Source: JBLIRR01 sp049472395 (GTDB lineage Bacteria > SZUA-182 > DTGQ01 > JBLIRR01). Taken from it: a DNA stretch of 64,000 nucleotides. Below, one piece after another: positions 61,213 through 64,000 of this stretch (position 1 is its first letter; each line of letters begins with the position of its first letter). The stretch spans positions 54,907 through 118,906 of the forward strand of contig JBLIRR010000006.1 of the NCBI GenBank assembly GCA_049472395.1, written 5' to 3'. The translations under genes and the position numbers were made by a program. The notes beneath the pieces were generated by a model. That model had not been told where the DNA came from. It saw only the letters and a program-made list of their open reading frames with translations, and searched no databases.

Positions 61213-64000
61213 ATGAAACGATTTTCAATTATAAAAATTATTATTTTCATAGCATTTGTCCTCTTATCTTTTCAGGTAATGACTATTCCTGCCAAAGCCC
61301 AACTTACTGATCAAGATATTCAAACGTTAAATGAAGAGATTCTTTCCAATGGATACAACTTTACTATTGGGCTCAATTCAGCTACCGCCCGTTCACTACA
61401 TGATCTCGCCGGTTTGGTACCCCCTGAAAACTGGGACAAAGACGCATCAACAGACGTATCACGGTTTCAAGCAATGGAAGATAGCGATGGGGGATACCTT
61501 CCTCCTTCATTGAATTGGTATGATATAAATCCGGTAAAAGATCAAGGGACTTGCAGAGCTTGTTGGGCCTTCAGCACGGTAAGTGTCCTGGAGAGCGCCA
61601 TTACGATAAGCAGTGGGGTCGAAATAGATTTATCAGAACAATACCTGATCTCATGTAATTGTGATAATAATTGGGATTGTACGAATGGTGGCTGGTTTGC
61701 CCATGATTATCATGAATGGAAAAACTGTCTTGAGGAAGAAGAGACAGGGGCAGTGTTAGAAACTGAATTTCCTTACGGAGCTTCTGATACCCCCTGTACA
61801 GGTTCTTACACTCGTCATAAGATCATTAATTGGGCCTTTATTTCAAGTACTTCCCCTATACCGACTGTCAATGAGATTAAGCGAGCACTCTTGAATTATG
61901 GCCCTATATCTGCGGCAGTCGTGGCAGACTCTTTCTTCCAGGCATATACGGGGGGAATTTTCGATGGGTGCATTAATGATGTAAATAATGTAAACCATGC
62001 TATTGTCTTAACAGGGTGGTGTGATGATGTAACTGTTCCTTCAGGCGGATATTGGTACCTTAAAAATTCATGGGGGGAAGGCTGGGGACAAAATGGATAT
62101 ATGCGTATTGCCTATGGTGCGAATTGTGTAGGATATGCAGCAAATTTTATTACCCCTGCTGTTGCGCCTGTTGCTTATTTCACAGGCTCGCCCACATTTG
62201 GGATACCCCCTTTAACTGTTCAGTTTACTGATCTATCCCTATACAATCCTGATGCCTGGAGTTGGGACTTTGGTGATGGGAATATCTCGTGCGAGCAAAA
62301 TCCCACACATATATTTACCGATCCCGGGATTTATACGGTATCTTTAATTGCACACAGTGCATTTGGCCCTTCTGATCCGCTGGATTTTGAAAATTATATA
62401 ACCATTGTTGTTGAAAACACAAGAACCTTTTGTGATAGTTTTGATACTAATAAACCTAGTTTAAACCCTTATCTTGGGAACTGGGAGGTTGTTGATAATA
62501 AATATCAAGGATATTATTCATCCAAAGGCTTTTCATTTGGTGACGTGGGCGAGGTAGAAAAAGCTATTATTGCACTTGATTGGACTTCATTATCCAGCAA
62601 CGGTTGGCTGATGGGCCGGATTGATTTTGGATGGAAAAATGAAGCAAATTTTCGCTGCATTGAAATGAAAGATGGAGAAAACAGATGGCATATCCGCGAA
62701 TATAAAGATGGCGTAAGATCATCATTAGCAAACGTGAAAGAAACTATAGAAACAAATAAAGAGTATCATCTTGAAGTGAACATTGATGAAAATGGTCTTG
62801 TCACCCTATTCGTTGATGGAGTTGAAAAGTTATCTTATGATTTTGGCACGCCGGTTTCCGGGAGGCTGGGAGTTGGTGTGGAGAATTCAAAATCTCGTTT
62901 TGATAACATTTGTATTACAGTTGAAAATAAGACTCCTGTGGCAAAGGATGGAAGTTACAATACTGATGAGGATCAATCCATCAGTGATGAAATGTATGCT
63001 TCTGATGCAGAAGACGATAACCTTACCTATAGTATTGTTTCTCCTCCTGTTATGGGTATAGTTGAAATTACCGATGCAGCAACAGGAGATTTTACTTATA
63101 CTCCAAATGAAAATGATTATGGGGATGACAGTTTTACCTTTAAAGTCAATGATGGAACTATTGATTCCAATACTGCTACCGTTACCATAACCATTGATCC
63201 CGTCAATGACAAACCAGTGGCTTCAGATAGTACCTTCAGTACTAATGAGGATGTTGTTATTACTGAGGATTCTCTGGACGCTTCTGACATAGATGAAAAA
63301 GATAACCTCACCTATAGTATTGTTTTTCCTCCTTATCCTGATATGGGTATAGTTGAAATTACCAATGCAGCAACAGGGGCTTTTACTTATACTCCAAATG
63401 AAAATGCTAATGGGACTGATAGTTTTGCTTTTAAAGTCAATGATGGAACTATTGATTCCAATACTGCTACCGTTACCATAGAAATTGTTCCGGTCAATGA
63501 CGCCCCCGTTATTACGTCACAAGCCCCAAAGACCGCGATTGAGGATGAAATGTATACCTATAATCCAACTGCACTCGATGTTGACCATGTTAATTTAACC
63601 TGGTCCTTGAGTACTGATACTGAAGGCATGATTTTCGATAGTGCAACAGATACAATTTCCTGGACCCCTGGTGAAGGAGTATTAACCTCAGACATTGTTC
63701 TGCTTACAGTATCTGATGCCCAGGGAGATTCCGATAGCCAAGAATTTACCATTTCCGTTACACCCGTCAACGATCCTCCTGTTATTACATCCGAGGCTCC
63801 AACCACCGCCACTGAGGATGAAATGTATACCTATAACCCAACTGCACTCGATGTTGACGATGTTAATTTAACCTGGTCCTTGAGTACTGCTCCCGAAGGC
63901 ATGAGTATCGATGGTGCAGGTAAAATTTCCTGGACCCCTGGTGAAGGAGTATTAACCTCAGACATTGTTCTGCTTACAGTATCTGATGCCCAGGGAGATT
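61213..64000 (+). CDS. Secreted papain-like (C1) protease with PKD and Ig/cadherin-like repeats, 3' end outside window
   Basis: The frame from the ATG at 61213 (AAGGA 8 nt upstream) is open to the edge, 929 codons. A signal peptide ends near PAKAQ. The C1 peptidase domain follows (about residues 90-315): VKDQGTCRACWAFS (catalytic Gln and Cys), NHAIVLTGW (His) and LKNSWGEGWGQNGYMRI (Asn). A PKD domain (FTGSPTFGIPPLTVQF, WSWDFGDGN), a LamG-like domain (about 405-570) and tandem beta domains follow. The latter are two cadherin-like units (DNLTYSIV, FTYTPNEN, DSFTFKVNDG) and at least two Ig-like units (EDEMYTYNPTALDVD). It likely degrades proteins outside the cell and binds surfaces through its repeats. 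Confidence 0.9.
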   Translation, partial: MKRFSIIKIIIFIAFVLLSFQVMTIPAKAQLTDQDIQTLNEEILSNGYNFTIGLNSATARSLHDLAGLVPPENWDKDASTDVSRFQAMEDSDGGYLPPSLNWYDINPVKDQGTCRACWAFSTVSVLESAITISSGVEIDLSEQYLISCNCDNNWDCTNGGWFAHDYHEWKNCLEEEETGAVLETEFPYGASDTPCTGSYTRHKIINWAFISSTSPIPTVNEIKRALLNYGPISAAVVADSFFQAYTGGIFDGCINDVNNVNHAIVLTGWCDDVTVPSGGYWYLKNSWGEGWGQNGYMRIAYGANCVGYAANFITPAVAPVAYFTGSPTFGIPPLTVQFTDLSLYNPDAWSWDFGDGNISCEQNPTHIFTDPGIYTVSLIAHSAFGPSDPLDFENYITIVVENTRTFCDSFDTNKPSLNPYLGNWEVVDNKYQGYYSSKGFSFGDVGEVEKAIIALDWTSLSSNGWLMGRIDFGWKNEANFRCIEMKDGENRWHIREYKDGVRSSLANVKETIETNKEYHLEVNIDENGLVTLFVDGVEKLSYDFGTPVSGRLGVGVENSKSRFDNICITVENKTPVAKDGSYNTDEDQSISDEMYASDAEDDNLTYSIVSPPVMGIVEITDAATGDFTYTPNENDYGDDSFTFKVNDGTIDSNTATVTITIDPVNDKPVASDSTFSTNEDVVITEDSLDASDIDEKDNLTYSIVFPPYPDMGIVEITNAATGAFTYTPNENANGTDSFAFKVNDGTIDSNTATVTIEIVPVNDAPVITSQAPKTAIEDEMYTYNPTALDVDHVNLTWSLSTDTEGMIFDSATDTISWTPGEGVLTSDIVLLTVSDAQGDSDSQEFTISVTPVNDPPVITSEAPTTATEDEMYTYNPTALDVDDVNLTWSLSTAPEGMSIDGAGKISWTPGEGVLTSDIVLLTVSDAQGD
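62935..64000 (+). repeat. Tandem domain repeats in the protease gene
   Basis: Two cadherin-like units (62935-63205 and about 63210-63500) share long identical stretches. Two further units, starting at GAGGATGAAATG (63541 and 63814), are almost identical over 190 bp apart from a few substitutions and one codon deletion. The window ends inside the second copy, so more copies probably follow. Confidence 0.9.

Noticed and set aside
1..64000. Insertion sequences, prophage or integration sites
   Set aside because: No transposase, integrase or terminal inverted repeats were seen; the single tRNA gene has no adjacent partial repeat or integrase.

Overview
The window reads as a stretch of chromosome from an uncultured, Gram-negative, probably anaerobic bacterium with an AT-rich genome. 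The Gram-negative signs are a Wza-type export protein, an outer-membrane beta-barrel and several lipoprotein signals. The anaerobic signs are a class III ribonucleotide reductase, a class I (Fe-S) fumarate hydratase pair, a remnant of an aldehyde:ferredoxin oxidoreductase and several radical SAM enzymes. The many TPR proteins, sulfatase-TPR fusions and polysaccharide genes recall candidate phyla such as Omnitrophota, but this placement is inference. TGA is a normal stop codon here (for example in the fumarate hydratase alpha/beta overlap), and a consensus TTGACA-17-TATAAT promoter drives the tRNA gene. I saw no transposase, phage gene or CRISPR array.

Layout. 1-4.5 kb: the 3' part of a phosphodiesterase gene with two small partners, an SGNH hydrolase, and a deletion-fused ferredoxin/AOR remnant. 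4.7-16.2 kb: an exopolysaccharide locus (coiled-coil LytR_C protein, O-antigen polymerase/ligase, a glycosidase-like secreted protein and a TPR protein on +; a Wzc-type kinase/co-polymerase, Wza-type export protein, beta-barrel and FecR-domain protein on -). A short decayed copy of the end of the glycosidase-like gene lies at 16.4 kb. 16.5-26.3 kb: a very large GlmS-like protein, then trpF, trpC, trpD, trpG and trpE behind fumarate hydratase alpha and beta, all on -. No trpB or trpA is present. 27-33.6 kb: a repeat-rich secreted protein, a glutaminyl-cyclase-like M28 enzyme and a 1319-residue surface protein. 33.8-36.7 kb: tRNA-Pro, rdgB, rph, a GerMN protein and a cell-wall amidase. 37-39.5 kb: nrdD with paired NrdR boxes and a small redoxin. 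39.4-44.8 kb: TPR and sulfatase-TPR proteins and two tandem paralogues of an unrecognised secreted family. 45-51.6 kb: a protein with an HPr-like tail, manC, a TPR-like protein, the mtnP-apt purine salvage pair and glgA. 51.7-55 kb: a DUF1573 protein with an in-frame TGA, a Cys-rich membrane protein, a LarE-like protein and a YhcC-type radical SAM protein. 55-60.5 kb: a second polysaccharide cluster (Wzy-TPR, a WecG-phosphoglycosyltransferase fusion and a radical SAM enzyme). 61.2 kb to the edge: a papain-like secreted protease with PKD and tandem Ig/cadherin-like repeats, behind a sigma-54-like promoter and a structured leader.

The most exciting observation is the DUF1573 gene at 51739-52587. 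One in-frame TGA replaces the first Cys of the family's CGC motif, and a hairpin with bacterial SECIS geometry begins 16 nt after it. This is a candidate new selenoprotein. Other leads are an HPr-like domain that keeps the phosphorylatable His on an unknown helical protein, a GlmS-like giant whose nucleophile Cys sits at residue 45, a new tandem-duplicated secreted family, and possible sigma-54 control of secreted proteins.
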